Made by a program: the position numbers and the translations under genes. From assembly GCF_045207785.1 (NCBI RefSeq), contig NZ_CP108777.1, positions 1,798,001-1,862,000 of the forward strand: DNA of 64,000 nt, in the 5' to 3' direction. This DNA is from Embleya sp045207785 (GTDB lineage: Bacteria > Actinomycetota > Actinomycetes > Streptomycetales > Streptomycetaceae). Position 1 is the stretch's first letter. The number at the start of each line of letters is the position of its first letter. This document shows positions 1 through 7,968 of the stretch, one piece after another. The notes below the pieces were generated by a model. That model saw only the letters and a list, made by a program, of their open reading frames with translations, did not search any database and had not been told where the DNA came from.

Positions 1-691
1 GTGCGAGGAGTTGTACGTGGTGGCATCCGGCGATGTCGGGCCGCTCGGGATGCACGGGTCGGTCGTGGGCGTCGATCGCGTCCATCAGGTCGAGCGAGAC
101 CCGCAGGATGTCGGTCTTGGCGGCGCGATCGAAGGGCAGGCCGATCCGGTCGATGGGCAGGATGGCGTAGAAGTTGCCGCCGTAGGCGAGGTCGTAGGTG
201 ACCGTGCCGAGTCCCGGCACGGTCACCTCGCGCTCCAGGCCGACGGTGTAGGAGGGCACGTTGCGCAGGGTCACCGACCGGGCGGCGCCCTCCGTGACGG
301 CGACGTCGGCGACGATCAGGCCGGCCGGCGTGTCCAGGCGGATCGTGGTGACCGGCTCGGTGACCGTCACCATGCCGGTCTCCACGAGCACGGTGGCCAC
401 GCCGATGGTGCCGTGTCCGCACATCGGCAGGCAGCCGGAGACCTCGACGAACAACACGCCGTGGTCGGCGTCCGGCCGGGTGGGCGGTTGCAGGATCGCG
501 CCGCTCATCGCGGCGTGTCCGCGCGGCTCGTACATGAGCAACATGCGCAGGTGGTCGAGGTGTTCGACGAAATGGGCGCGGCGCTCCGCCATCGTGGCGC
601 CGGGGATCGTACCGATGCCGCCGGTGACGACGCGCGTGGGCATGCCCTCGGTGTGTGAGTCGACGGCGTGGATGACGCGGCGGCTGCGCAT
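1..691 (-). CDS. Proline racemase-family 4-hydroxyproline 2-epimerase, partial
   Basis: The first 230 residues are visible; the C terminus runs off the left edge. The protein opens MRSRRVIHAVDSHTEGMPTR, the usual proline racemase/hydroxyproline epimerase N terminus, and carries the catalytic MCGH motif with Cys near residue 91. The second catalytic position, which separates racemases and epimerases (Cys) from trans-3-hydroxyproline dehydratases (Thr), lies outside the window. An AGGAGG ribosome site stands 7 nt before the ATG. It is the last visible gene of the leftward operon, 78 bp after the DapA-like gene. Linked to a three-part dehydrogenase and a DapA-like deaminase, it most likely converts trans-4-hydroxy-L-proline to cis-4-hydroxy-D-proline in the cytoplasm. 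The family is certain; the exact substrate is inferred from context. Confidence 0.9.
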   Translation of the reverse strand, partial: MRSRRVIHAVDSHTEGMPTRVVTGGIGTIPGATMAERRAHFVEHLDHLRMLLMYEPRGHAAMSGAILQPPTRPDADHGVLFVEVSGCLPMCGHGTIGVATVLVETGMVTVTEPVTTIRLDTPAGLIVADVAVTEGAARSVTLRNVPSYTVGLEREVTVPGLGTVTYDLAYGGNFYAILPIDRIGLPFDRAAKTDILRVSLDLMDAIDAHDRPVHPERPDIAGCHHVQLLA

Positions 692-769
692 GTGTCGGCC
701 TCCTGTCCGGGAACGTGGTTGGGGCTTACGGGAATTGACGATGCGTCGGGTGCGCGGGGTCGGGTCCGG

Positions 770-1681
770 TCAGCTCAGCCCGGCCGCGACGGCCCGCTCG
801 GTCGCCAGGCGGACGATCTCCCGCGTCTCGGCGTTCAGCGGCAGGCGCGGCGGTCGGCAGGGGCCGCCGGGCTTGCCGACCACGTCCATCGACAGCTTGA
901 TCGCCTGGACGAACTCGGTGCGGGTGTCCCAGCGCAGCAGCGGGTGCAGGATGTCGTACAGCTCCCGCGCCCGGGTCAGGTCGCCGGCGACGGCGGCGTG
1001 GTACAGCTCGACGCAGGAGTTGGGCAGGACGTTGAGGAAGCCGCCGATCCAGCCCTTGGCGCCGGCCACGGCCAGTTCCAGGAGCACGTCGTCGGCGCCG
1101 GCCAACAGGTCGAGATCGGGGGCCAGTTCGGCGATCCGATAGGCGCGCCGGGTGTCGCCGCTGAACTCCTTGACGCCGACGATGTGACCGTCGGCGTGCA
1201 GCTTCGCCAGCAGCTCGGGGGTCAGGTCGACCCGGGTGTCGAACGGGTTGTTGTACGCGACGATCGGCAGGCCGACCGCGGCCACGTCGGCATAGTGCGC
1301 GTGCACCTCGTCCTCGTCGGCGCGGTAGGCGTTCGGCGGCAGCAGCATGACCGCCTTGGCGCCGGCCTCCGCCGCCTGCTCGGTCCAGCGGCGGGCCTCG
1401 GCCGAGCCGTACGCGGCGACGCCGGGCATCACCCGGTCGCCGCCCACGGCCTCGACCGCGACGCGGACCACGCGGGCGCGCTCCTCGGCGGTCAGGACCT
1501 GGTACTCGCCCAGGGAACCGTTGGGCACCACGCCGTCGCAGCCCGCGTCGACGAGGTGGCGCACGTGGTCGGCGAAGGCGTCGTAGTCAATGCTCAGGTC
1601 CGCGCGCAGCGGCAGGGTGGTGGCGACCATCAGGCCGCGCCACGGGTGGAGGGTGCGGTCGGTGGGGATCGGGCCGGGCAT
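770..1681 (-). CDS. DapA-family lyase, probable Pyr4H2C deaminase
   Basis: This 303-residue protein is a dihydrodipicolinate synthase/N-acetylneuraminate lyase superfamily TIM barrel. Tyr143 in YNNP and the Schiff-base Lys171 in VGVKEFSGD are visible, and 303 residues is the normal family length. In hydroxyproline operons this family deaminates 1-pyrroline-4-hydroxy-2-carboxylate to 2-oxoglutarate semialdehyde, which fits the neighbours here. The start at 1681 is preferred because AAGGAG lies 6 nt upstream. An in-frame ATG at 1795 overlaps the upstream gene's stop (ATGA) and would add 38 residues, but that extension is mostly an Ile-Asp run encoded by a hexanucleotide repeat. The family is certain; the pathway role is inferred from the operon. 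Confidence 0.88.
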   Translation of the reverse strand: MPGPIPTDRTLHPWRGLMVATTLPLRADLSIDYDAFADHVRHLVDAGCDGVVPNGSLGEYQVLTAEERARVVRVAVEAVGGDRVMPGVAAYGSAEARRWTEQAAEAGAKAVMLLPPNAYRADEDEVHAHYADVAAVGLPIVAYNNPFDTRVDLTPELLAKLHADGHIVGVKEFSGDTRRAYRIAELAPDLDLLAGADDVLLELAVAGAKGWIGGFLNVLPNSCVELYHAAVAGDLTRARELYDILHPLLRWDTRTEFVQAIKLSMDVVGKPGGPCRPPRLPLNAETREIVRLATERAVAAGLS

Positions 1682-1697
1682 GGGGACTCCTTGGATT

Positions 1698-1733
1698 TCG
1701 ATGTCGACGTCGATGTCGATGTCGATGTCGGTG
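1698..1733. repeat. TCGATG hexanucleotide tandem repeat
   Basis: Six consecutive 6-bp units (TCGATG with TCGACG and TCGGTG variants) lie between the FAD oxidoreductase stop and the preferred start of the DapA-like gene. If the upstream ATG at 1795 is used, the tract encodes alternating Ile and Asp. Confidence 0.7.
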
Positions 1734-1791
1734 GTGAGGTGGGTCTCGGTGGTGAGGTGGATCGAGGCGGTGGTGCGGTCTTCGGGGATGG

Positions 1792-3255
1792 TCATCGGGC
1801 GCCGTCGGCGCCTTCGGCGAGCAGGCGCAGCGGCACCGGGCAGGCCAGCGGGCGGGTCGGGGGAGGCGGGGCCTGGCCGTCGGCGAGGTGGGCGGCCAGG
1901 CCCTGCACGGCGGGGCCGCACATCCGGCCCTGGCACCAGCCCATCCCGACCCGGGTGAGCAGCTTGAGCGAGCGCGGGTCACCCGCCCCGAGGTCCTCGC
2001 CGGCCGCGCGGACGGCGGCGTAGGGAACCTCCTCGCAGCGGCAGATCACCGTGTCGTCGGCGAGTCGGGCGATCCAGCCGGCGGGCTCGCGGTGCACGTC
2101 GAGGAGCGCGGCGGCGAAGGCGCGCAGCCGCGCGACCCGCGCGGCCGGCCGCGACCGCGCGCCGTCGCCCCATGCGGGTGAGGAGGCGCGCGAGGTGTCC
2201 TCGCCCAACCGGTGCGCGGCCGAGTGTCCGGCCGACTCGCCCTCGGCCAGGGCCAGTTGCGCGCCACCCACGCCGGTGCTCTCGCCGGCCGCCCACACGC
2301 CGGGGGTGCCGGTGCGTTGTTCGGCGTCGGCGGTGAGCACCCAGGTTCCGTCGGTGTCGGCGCGGACCGGGCAGCCCAGCGCGAGGCCGAGATCCAGCTG
2401 CGGGTCGAGGCCGTGGCCCACGGCGAGGGTGTCGCAGGCCAGGGTGCGGTCGCCACCGGGCGCCGGCGTGCCGTCGCGACGCAGCCGCCGTACGGTCACC
2501 GCCTCCACCCGGTCGGTGCCGTGCGCGGCGACCACGACCTGCCCGGTGTACACGGGCACTCGGTGGCGCAGCAACCGGGCGGCGTAGGACGCGCCTTCGG
2601 CGAGCTTGCCGGGGTTGACGGCGAGCGCGCGCCAGTGACGGGCGTAGCGCAGCGGATCGGCGGCCTCGACCACGGCCGCCACCTCCGCCCCCGCCGAGGC
2701 CAGCCCGGCGGCGACGCTGAGCAGCAGCGGGCCGGTGCCGGCCACCACGATCCGCCGCCCGGGCAGCGTGAGCGCGGTCTTGAGCTGGGCCTGCGCGCCG
2801 CCGGCGGTGAGCACGCCGGGCAGGGTCCAACCGGGGAAGGGGTACTGCCGCTCGTACGCGCCGGTGGCCAGGACCACGCCGCGCGCGAGCACCGTGGCGG
2901 CGCCGTCGCCGCGCTCGCCGGTGACCGCGTGTACCGCGAACGACCCTTCCCCCGCCGCGTCCTGATCCGGCGTCGGCCGCGCCACGGTCCACACCTGATG
3001 CTCCGCGAGGTGGTGCACGCGCCCGGCGGCGACGTGTCGCCCGAGCCGGGTGGACCAGGACGCGTACGCCCGCCAACCGTGGTGCAGGGCCCGGATTTCG
3101 CGTGCTCGGAGTTCGGGTGCGGGCTGCCGGTAGAACTGTCCGCCGGCGGCCGGGGCGGCGTCGATCAGGGCGACGCGCAGGCCGCCGTCGGCGGCGCGGA
3201 CCGCCGCGGCGAGACCGGCGGGTCCGGCGCCGATGACGGCGAGGTCATACCGCAC
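1792..3255 (-). CDS. FAD/NAD(P)-binding oxidoreductase with [2Fe-2S] site, hydroxyproline dehydrogenase large subunit
   Basis: The protein has 487 residues. An N-terminal dinucleotide fold carries GAGPAG at residues 9-14 and a second carries AGTGP near residue 170. The C terminus is a BFD-like iron-sulfur domain with CRC (VICRCEE) and a later C-x4-C (GWCQGRMCGP). This is the architecture of the alpha subunit of heteromeric D-hydroxyproline or octopine/nopaline-type dehydrogenases. It partners the small ferredoxin-like subunit and the DAO subunit directly upstream. The GTG start at 3255 overlaps the end of the 2Fe-2S gene by 11 bp; an ATG three codons inside that overlap is out of frame. It probably passes electrons from the DAO subunit through Fe-S centres to the respiratory chain. 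Cis-4-hydroxy-D-proline as substrate is inferred from the epimerase and DapA-like neighbours. Confidence 0.88.
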   Translation of the reverse strand: MRYDLAVIGAGPAGLAAAVRAADGGLRVALIDAAPAAGGQFYRQPAPELRAREIRALHHGWRAYASWSTRLGRHVAAGRVHHLAEHQVWTVARPTPDQDAAGEGSFAVHAVTGERGDGAATVLARGVVLATGAYERQYPFPGWTLPGVLTAGGAQAQLKTALTLPGRRIVVAGTGPLLLSVAAGLASAGAEVAAVVEAADPLRYARHWRALAVNPGKLAEGASYAARLLRHRVPVYTGQVVVAAHGTDRVEAVTVRRLRRDGTPAPGGDRTLACDTLAVGHGLDPQLDLGLALGCPVRADTDGTWVLTADAEQRTGTPGVWAAGESTGVGGAQLALAEGESAGHSAAHRLGEDTSRASSPAWGDGARSRPAARVARLRAFAAALLDVHREPAGWIARLADDTVICRCEEVPYAAVRAAGEDLGAGDPRSLKLLTRVGMGWCQGRMCGPAVQGLAAHLADGQAPPPPTRPLACPVPLRLLAEGADGAR

Positions 3256-3535
3256 GGGTGGTCACCTCGTCACCGGGGCGGGCGCGCACCAGGCACGCGC
3301 GCAGGTCGGGTACCCCGTTGACGGTGACCAGGCAGTCGAAGCACACGCCGATCCCGCAGAACGCGCCGCGCGCCTCGTCCTGGACGCGGGTGCGGCGCCA
3401 CGCGACCACGTCCTCGGACCACAGCGCCGCCGCGAGGGTCTGCCCGGGCAGGGCCCGGATCGGACGACCGTCGAGGGTGAGATCGAAGGCGGGGTCGGGG
3501 TCGGCCCGAACCAGCCGGGCGAGTCGGGGATTCAC
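3245..3535 (-). CDS. Small [2Fe-2S] subunit of the dehydrogenase
   Basis: This 96-residue ferredoxin-like protein has the plant-type 2Fe-2S cysteine pattern in FCGIGVCFDCLVTV, with a fourth Cys in LRACLV. The GTG start shares four bases (GTGA) with the stop of the upstream DAO subunit, and its end overlaps the next subunit, so the three genes are translationally coupled. Small subunits of this size (HcnA/SoxA-like) link the FAD subunits of heteromeric amino-acid dehydrogenases. The short gene is easily missed because its frame stays open into the DAO gene. Confidence 0.88.
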   Translation of the reverse strand: MNPRLARLVRADPDPAFDLTLDGRPIRALPGQTLAAALWSEDVVAWRRTRVQDEARGAFCGIGVCFDCLVTVNGVPDLRACLVRARPGDEVTTRAV

Positions 3536-4776
3536 ACGGAGCTCCGTTCCAGGGACGTCGCGGTGGGGGAGGGAAAGCGGTCCGGGCGCAGCGGCGTGGG
3601 GTCGAGCGCCGGGGTCGCCCCGGTGAGCGCCTGGGCGACCAGCAGCCCGGTGGCGGGCGCCAGGCCGATGCCGGCGCCCTCGTGACCGCACGCGTGGAAC
3701 AGGCCCGGCCGGCGTGGGTCCGCGCCGATCGCGGGCAGGTGGTCGGGCAGGTACGGGCGGAAGCCGTGGTAGGCGCGCAGCACGGCGACGTCGGCCAGCG
3801 CCGGGAACAGCGCCACGGCCTGCGCGGCGAGCCGGCGCAGCACCGGCACGGACAACGTCCGGTCGAAACCGACGCGTTCGCGGCTGGCGCCGATCAGCAC
3901 CGGCCCGGCCCCGGTCCCCTCGACCACGGCCGAGGTCTGGAGCGCGGCCGAGCCGCTGGCCACGTCGGCGACGTAGTCCGCCGCGTACACCTTGTGCCGC
4001 ACCAGTGGCGGCAGCGCCCGGGTGACCAGGACGAAGCCGCGCCGCGGCAGCACCGGCAGGTGGACCCCGGCCAGTGCGGCCAGTTCGCCGCCCCAGGTGC
4101 CGGCGGCGTTGACCACCGCGGAGGTGTGGATGCGCCCCCGGTCGGTGCGCACGCCGGTGATCCGCCCGTCGCGGCCGGTGTCGATCCCGACGACGGTGGT
4201 GTTGGTGCGGACGATCGCGCCGGCGCCCCGGGCGAGCCGGAGCAGGTGGGCGGCGGCCAGCGCGGGTTGTACCTGCGCGTCCTGAGGGTAGTGCATCGCG
4301 CCTGCTTGTCCAGGCGCCAAGTGTGGTTCCAGCTCCGGGAGTTCGTCCGGGGCGACGGGGATCGCGGCGACGCCCGCGCGGGTCTGGGCGGCGGCCAGGG
4401 CCGCCAGGGCGTTCAGCCGCCGCGGGTCGGCGGCGACCACGAGGCCGCCCTTGGGCTCGTACTCCATCGCCTCCCCCAGGGTGGGTGGGCTCGCCCGATC
4501 GGCGGCCGGTGGGTGGGTGGTCGGTCGGGGTGCCGTCGGCAGCTCGGCCAGCTCGCGCCACAGTCGGTGGGACAGCAGGGCGAGGTCCAGTTCGGGCCCG
4601 GGCTCCTTGTCGGAGACCAGGATGTTGCCCTCGCCGGAGCCGGTGGTGCCCGAGGCGACGGGGCCTCGGTCGATGACGGTGACGGTCAGTCCGGCGCTCG
4701 CCGCGTACCAGGCGCAGGCGGCGCCGACCATGCCGGCACCCACGACGACGACGTCGCAAGTTTCAGCTGCGTTCAC
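3532..4776 (-). CDS. DAO-family FAD subunit, probable D-hydroxyproline dehydrogenase catalytic subunit
   Basis: This 414-residue D-amino-acid oxidase (DAO) superfamily protein has an N-terminal FAD fold (VVVVGAGMVGAACA). Its substrate-domain segments, such as GFRPYLPDHLPAIG and FHACGHEGAGIGLAPATG, are typical of glycine oxidase/sarcosine oxidase beta-type subunits. It starts with GTG at 4776 and is the first gene of the leftward operon. In heteromeric hydroxyproline dehydrogenases the DAO-like subunit oxidises cis-4-hydroxy-D-proline to 1-pyrroline-4-hydroxy-2-carboxylate, the substrate of the DapA-like protein. The promoter lies in the divergent region 4777-4994, which carries repeated operator-like sequences. 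Confidence 0.88.
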   Translation of the reverse strand: MNAAETCDVVVVGAGMVGAACAWYAASAGLTVTVIDRGPVASGTTGSGEGNILVSDKEPGPELDLALLSHRLWRELAELPTAPRPTTHPPAADRASPPTLGEAMEYEPKGGLVVAADPRRLNALAALAAAQTRAGVAAIPVAPDELPELEPHLAPGQAGAMHYPQDAQVQPALAAAHLLRLARGAGAIVRTNTTVVGIDTGRDGRITGVRTDRGRIHTSAVVNAAGTWGGELAALAGVHLPVLPRRGFVLVTRALPPLVRHKVYAADYVADVASGSAALQTSAVVEGTGAGPVLIGASRERVGFDRTLSVPVLRRLAAQAVALFPALADVAVLRAYHGFRPYLPDHLPAIGADPRRPGLFHACGHEGAGIGLAPATGLLVAQALTGATPALDPTPLRPDRFPSPTATSLERSSV

Positions 4777-4783
4777 GTCAGTA

Positions 4784-4912
4784 CAATGTCACATTGCTCT
4801 GCCGTTCGCCAGACCTGATCTCGATCAAGGCTAAAGACGGCCGAAAAGATAAAACCCCAGGTGAGAGGTAAAGAAAAGGTAAATACAATGTCGCACCTCA
4901 AATGTGACACTG
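4784..4912. promoter_or_regulatory. Divergent promoter region with repeated TACAATGTC operator-like boxes
   Basis: Between the hydroxyproline operon and the peptide importer lie a palindrome at 4784-4796 (CAATGT-C-ACATTG), a second palindrome at 4816-4827 (TGATC-TC-GATCA), and a second TACAATGTC copy at 4884-4892. That copy is followed by AATGTGACA at 4901-4909, the reverse complement of part of the first site. The stretch 4840-4890 is unusually A-rich for this genome. Two copies of the same box placed to cover both divergent promoters suggest shared control by one dimeric repressor, perhaps GntR/FCD type. The regulator is not identified. Confidence 0.6.
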
Positions 4913-4994
4913 CCCAGACCTTGACCATTGGATTGCTCCTGGGCAGAGTTCCCCACCACCACCCACCCCGCCGCCTCCCGAGAGGCCCGCCACC

Positions 4995-5999
4995 ATGACC
5001 ACGCTCGCGCCCCCCACGGATCCGCCGGTGGACGAGGTTCCGCCCGTCGCCGGAACCGCCCCCACCGGGCTGCGCCCCTCGCAACTCGCATGGCGTCGCT
5101 TCCGGCGCGACCGCACCGGGATCGTCTCCGCCTGCGTCGTCGCCGTCTTCGTCGTCGCGGGCCTGGGCGCACCGCTGTTCGCCCGGTGGTACGGGCACGA
5201 CCCCTACACCACGTACGGCCAGAACCGGCCCGGCCTGCTCAACGAGTTCGGCTTCCCCATCGCCCCCAACGGCGGCATGTCCGGCGAGTTCTGGCTCGGG
5301 CTCGAACCCGGCCTCGGCCGGGACGTGCTCACCCAACTCCTGTACGGCATCCGCACGTCGCTGCTCATCTCGCTGGCCGTGGTCGCGATCGTCACCGTGC
5401 TCGGCGTGCTGGTCGGGGTGACCGCCGGCTACCTCGGCGGCAGCGCCGACTACCTCGTGGGCCGATTCATCGACGTGATGCTCAGCTTCCCGTCGACGCT
5501 CTTCTTCATCGCCTTCACCCCGGTGGTGACCTCGCTGCTGACCAACCCGGGCGAGCAGATGTCGCCGCTGCTGCGCGGGGCGGTCATCGTCGCGGTGCTC
5601 TCCGCGTTCGGTTGGGCCTCGGTGGCACGCCTGTTGCGCGGTCAGGTGCTCTCCCTGCGCAACCGCGAATACGTCGAGGCGGCGCGCGTGATCGGCGCCT
5701 CGCCCGGCCGCGTCGTGCTGCGCGAGCTGCTGCCCAACCTGGTCACACCGATCCTGGTCAGCGCCTCGATGGCGGTGCCGACCTACGTGACCACCGAGGC
5801 CGCCCTGTCGTACCTGGGCGTGGGCATGGTCGAACCCACCCCCGACTGGGGGCGGATGCTGCTCAAGGGCGCCGAGGTCTACCAGACCGACATCACCTAC
5901 ATGTGCGTCCCCGGCATCTCGATGCTCGTCTTCGTGGTCGCCTTCAACCTGTTCGGCGACTCGGTCCGCGACGCGCTCGATCCCAAGAGCGACCGCTGA
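4995..5999 (+). CDS. Oligopeptide ABC permease, DppC/OppC type
   Basis: The 334-residue inner-membrane permease has a long hydrophilic N terminus, a first membrane segment near residues 45-65, and the EAA-type coupling loop EAARVIGASPGRVVLRELLPN. It is the first gene of a five-gene importer: permease, binding protein, second permease and two ATPases. Having the DppC-type permease first, before the binding protein, is an unusual order. No strong ribosome site is visible; the ATG lies about 80 nt after the second operator-like box of the divergent promoter. Confidence 0.9.
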   Translation: MTTLAPPTDPPVDEVPPVAGTAPTGLRPSQLAWRRFRRDRTGIVSACVVAVFVVAGLGAPLFARWYGHDPYTTYGQNRPGLLNEFGFPIAPNGGMSGEFWLGLEPGLGRDVLTQLLYGIRTSLLISLAVVAIVTVLGVLVGVTAGYLGGSADYLVGRFIDVMLSFPSTLFFIAFTPVVTSLLTNPGEQMSPLLRGAVIVAVLSAFGWASVARLLRGQVLSLRNREYVEAARVIGASPGRVVLRELLPNLVTPILVSASMAVPTYVTTEAALSYLGVGMVEPTPDWGRMLLKGAEVYQTDITYMCVPGISMLVFVVAFNLFGDSVRDALDPKSDR

Positions 6000-6069
6000 G
6001 CCCCTGGCGCCCCGCCCGGCGATGTCGCCGCGCCACACCGCACTCGCACGGCAACCCTCGGAAGGAACC

Positions 6070-7836
6070 ATGAACCCTCGCCGTAGACCCACTCGCCCCA
6101 CCCGAGCCGCGCTCGCCGCGCTCGCCCTCGCCCTCGGCGCGGCCGCCTGTTCCGGCGGCGGCGGCACCTCCGGCAGCAAGGAGCCGGGCAAGGGTGCCCC
6201 CAAGGCCCAGGTCCGCGCCGTGTCGATCGGCGCCGTCGCCGATTCGAAGGGCCCGGCCAAGCCACTGCCCGGCGCCAAGCCCGGCGGCACCGCCACGGTC
6301 CTGGAGCGCGCCGACTTCAACCACCTGGACCCGGCGCGCGTCTACGTCTCGCACGAGCAGACGGCCGAGCTGCTGATCTCCCGTCAGCTCACCTCGTACA
6401 AGCAGGAGGGCGACCACACCACCCTGGTGGGTGACCTGGCCACCGACACCGGGACCAGCCCCGACGGCGGCAAGACCTGGACCTTCACCCTCAAGGAGGG
6501 GCTCAAGTACGAGGACGGGTCGCCGATCACCGCGCAGGACGTCAAGTACGGCGTCGAGCGCTCGTTCGCCAAGGAGATCACCGGCGGCCCGACCTGGATC
6601 CAGGAATGGCTCGTGGGCAACACCGACTTCCGCTCGGTGTACGACGGCCCCTACGGCGGCCGTGAACTGGACGCGATCAAGACCCCCGACGCGCGCACCA
6701 TCACCTTCGCGCTCCCCGCCCCGCGCGGCGACTTCCCGTTCGCGGTGGCGATGCACACCAGCACCCCGGTGCCGCGCGCCAAGGACACCAAACTGGAGTA
6801 CGACAAGCACCCGTTCTCCAGCGGTCCCTACAAGATCTCCGCCCGCGAGATCGACAAGTCCATGACGATGGTCCGCAACGAGCACTGGGACCCGAACACC
6901 GACCCGGTCCGGCACGCCTACCCCGACCAGTGGAAGTTCGAGTTCGGCGCGTCCAACCAGCAGATCAACGAGCGGTTGATCGCGGCCAACGGCGGCGACC
7001 GCACGGCGATGACCTTCCGCGTCGTGGTCGGCCGCGAGGTCGCCCAACAGGTGCTCACCACACCGGACCTGAAGGCCCGCACGGCGGACGCGGCCACCCC
7101 GTACACCGAGTACTTCGAGATGAACAACCGGCGCCTGACCAACCCGAAGGTACGCCAGGCCATGATCGCGGCGTTCCCCAAGGAGCAGGTGCGGCAGATC
7201 ATGGGCGGCCCCGCCTACGGCGAGTTCGCCACCACGCTGATGGGTCCGACGGTGCTCGGCTTCGAGCCCTACGACCTGGCCGGCGTGCCGAACACCGGTG
7301 ACATCGCCAAGGCCAAGCAACTGCTCGCCGAGTCCGGCACCCCCAACCCCACCATCGTCTACGCGTACAACCAGACCCCGCTGTGGGAACAGGTCTCGGT
7401 GACCATCGTCCAGGCCCTGCAGCAGGCCGGCTTCAAGGTGGTCCCGCAGCCGATCAACGACAAGAGCTACTACACCGAGATCGGCCGCACGGACAACAAG
7501 TACGACCTGTACTGGGCCGGCTGGGGCGCCGACTGGCCCAGCGCCGCGACCGTGCTCCCGGCCAAGTTCGACGGCCGCAAGATCATCGACGACGGCTCCG
7601 TCTACAGCCTCTACAACAACCCGGCGATGAGCACCGAGATGGACCGCATCACCGCGATGTCGGACGTCGTCGCGGCCGGCAAGGAGTGGTCGAACCTGGA
7701 GAAGAAGATCATGGCCGAGGCCCCGGTCGTGCCATTCGTGTACAAGCGCCAACTGACCCTGTACGGCCCCGGTCTGGGCGGCGTACGAGTCGGCTTCATC
7801 GGCTCGACCTATCCGATCGACGTCTGGGTCAAGTAG
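6070..7836 (+). CDS. Peptide-binding lipoprotein, SBP family 5
   Basis: The 588-residue extracellular binding protein belongs to the DppA/OppA family (SBP_bac_5). The start at 6070 has AAGGAA upstream and gives a Sec lipoprotein signal: an Arg/Thr-rich n-region, a run of Ala/Leu, and a lipobox ending AAC near residue 27. The typical block EDGSPITAQDVKYGVERSF is visible. It captures peptides outside the cell and delivers them to the two permeases. A perfect 11-bp hairpin follows the gene. An upstream in-frame ATG at 6022 would put 16 residues before the signal and is rejected. Confidence 0.92.
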   Translation: MNPRRRPTRPTRAALAALALALGAAACSGGGGTSGSKEPGKGAPKAQVRAVSIGAVADSKGPAKPLPGAKPGGTATVLERADFNHLDPARVYVSHEQTAELLISRQLTSYKQEGDHTTLVGDLATDTGTSPDGGKTWTFTLKEGLKYEDGSPITAQDVKYGVERSFAKEITGGPTWIQEWLVGNTDFRSVYDGPYGGRELDAIKTPDARTITFALPAPRGDFPFAVAMHTSTPVPRAKDTKLEYDKHPFSSGPYKISAREIDKSMTMVRNEHWDPNTDPVRHAYPDQWKFEFGASNQQINERLIAANGGDRTAMTFRVVVGREVAQQVLTTPDLKARTADAATPYTEYFEMNNRRLTNPKVRQAMIAAFPKEQVRQIMGGPAYGEFATTLMGPTVLGFEPYDLAGVPNTGDIAKAKQLLAESGTPNPTIVYAYNQTPLWEQVSVTIVQALQQAGFKVVPQPINDKSYYTEIGRTDNKYDLYWAGWGADWPSAATVLPAKFDGRKIIDDGSVYSLYNNPAMSTEMDRITAMSDVVAAGKEWSNLEKKIMAEAPVVPFVYKRQLTLYGPGLGGVRVGFIGSTYPIDVWVK

Positions 7837-7880
7837 CCCCCGGGCGGGGCGGCCCCGGCTCCGGCTGCCGGCGCGGGCGT

Positions 7881-7907
7881 GGGCGGGAAGGCTTCCCCTT
7901 CCCGCCC
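7881..7907 (+). promoter_or_regulatory. Intra-operon hairpin after binding-protein gene
   Basis: A perfect 11-bp stem (GGGCGGGAAGG / CCTTCCCGCCC) with a 5-nt loop sits between the binding-protein gene and the next permease. With no T-run, it is more likely an mRNA stabiliser or partial attenuator that keeps binding-protein mRNA in excess, as known in other binding-protein-dependent importers, than a full terminator. Confidence 0.65.
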
Positions 7908-7968
7908 GCGGCGCCCGCGTCGCCGGGCCGCCCGGCCACTCCCCGGTCCGACCTCCAGTGAGGGCCCC

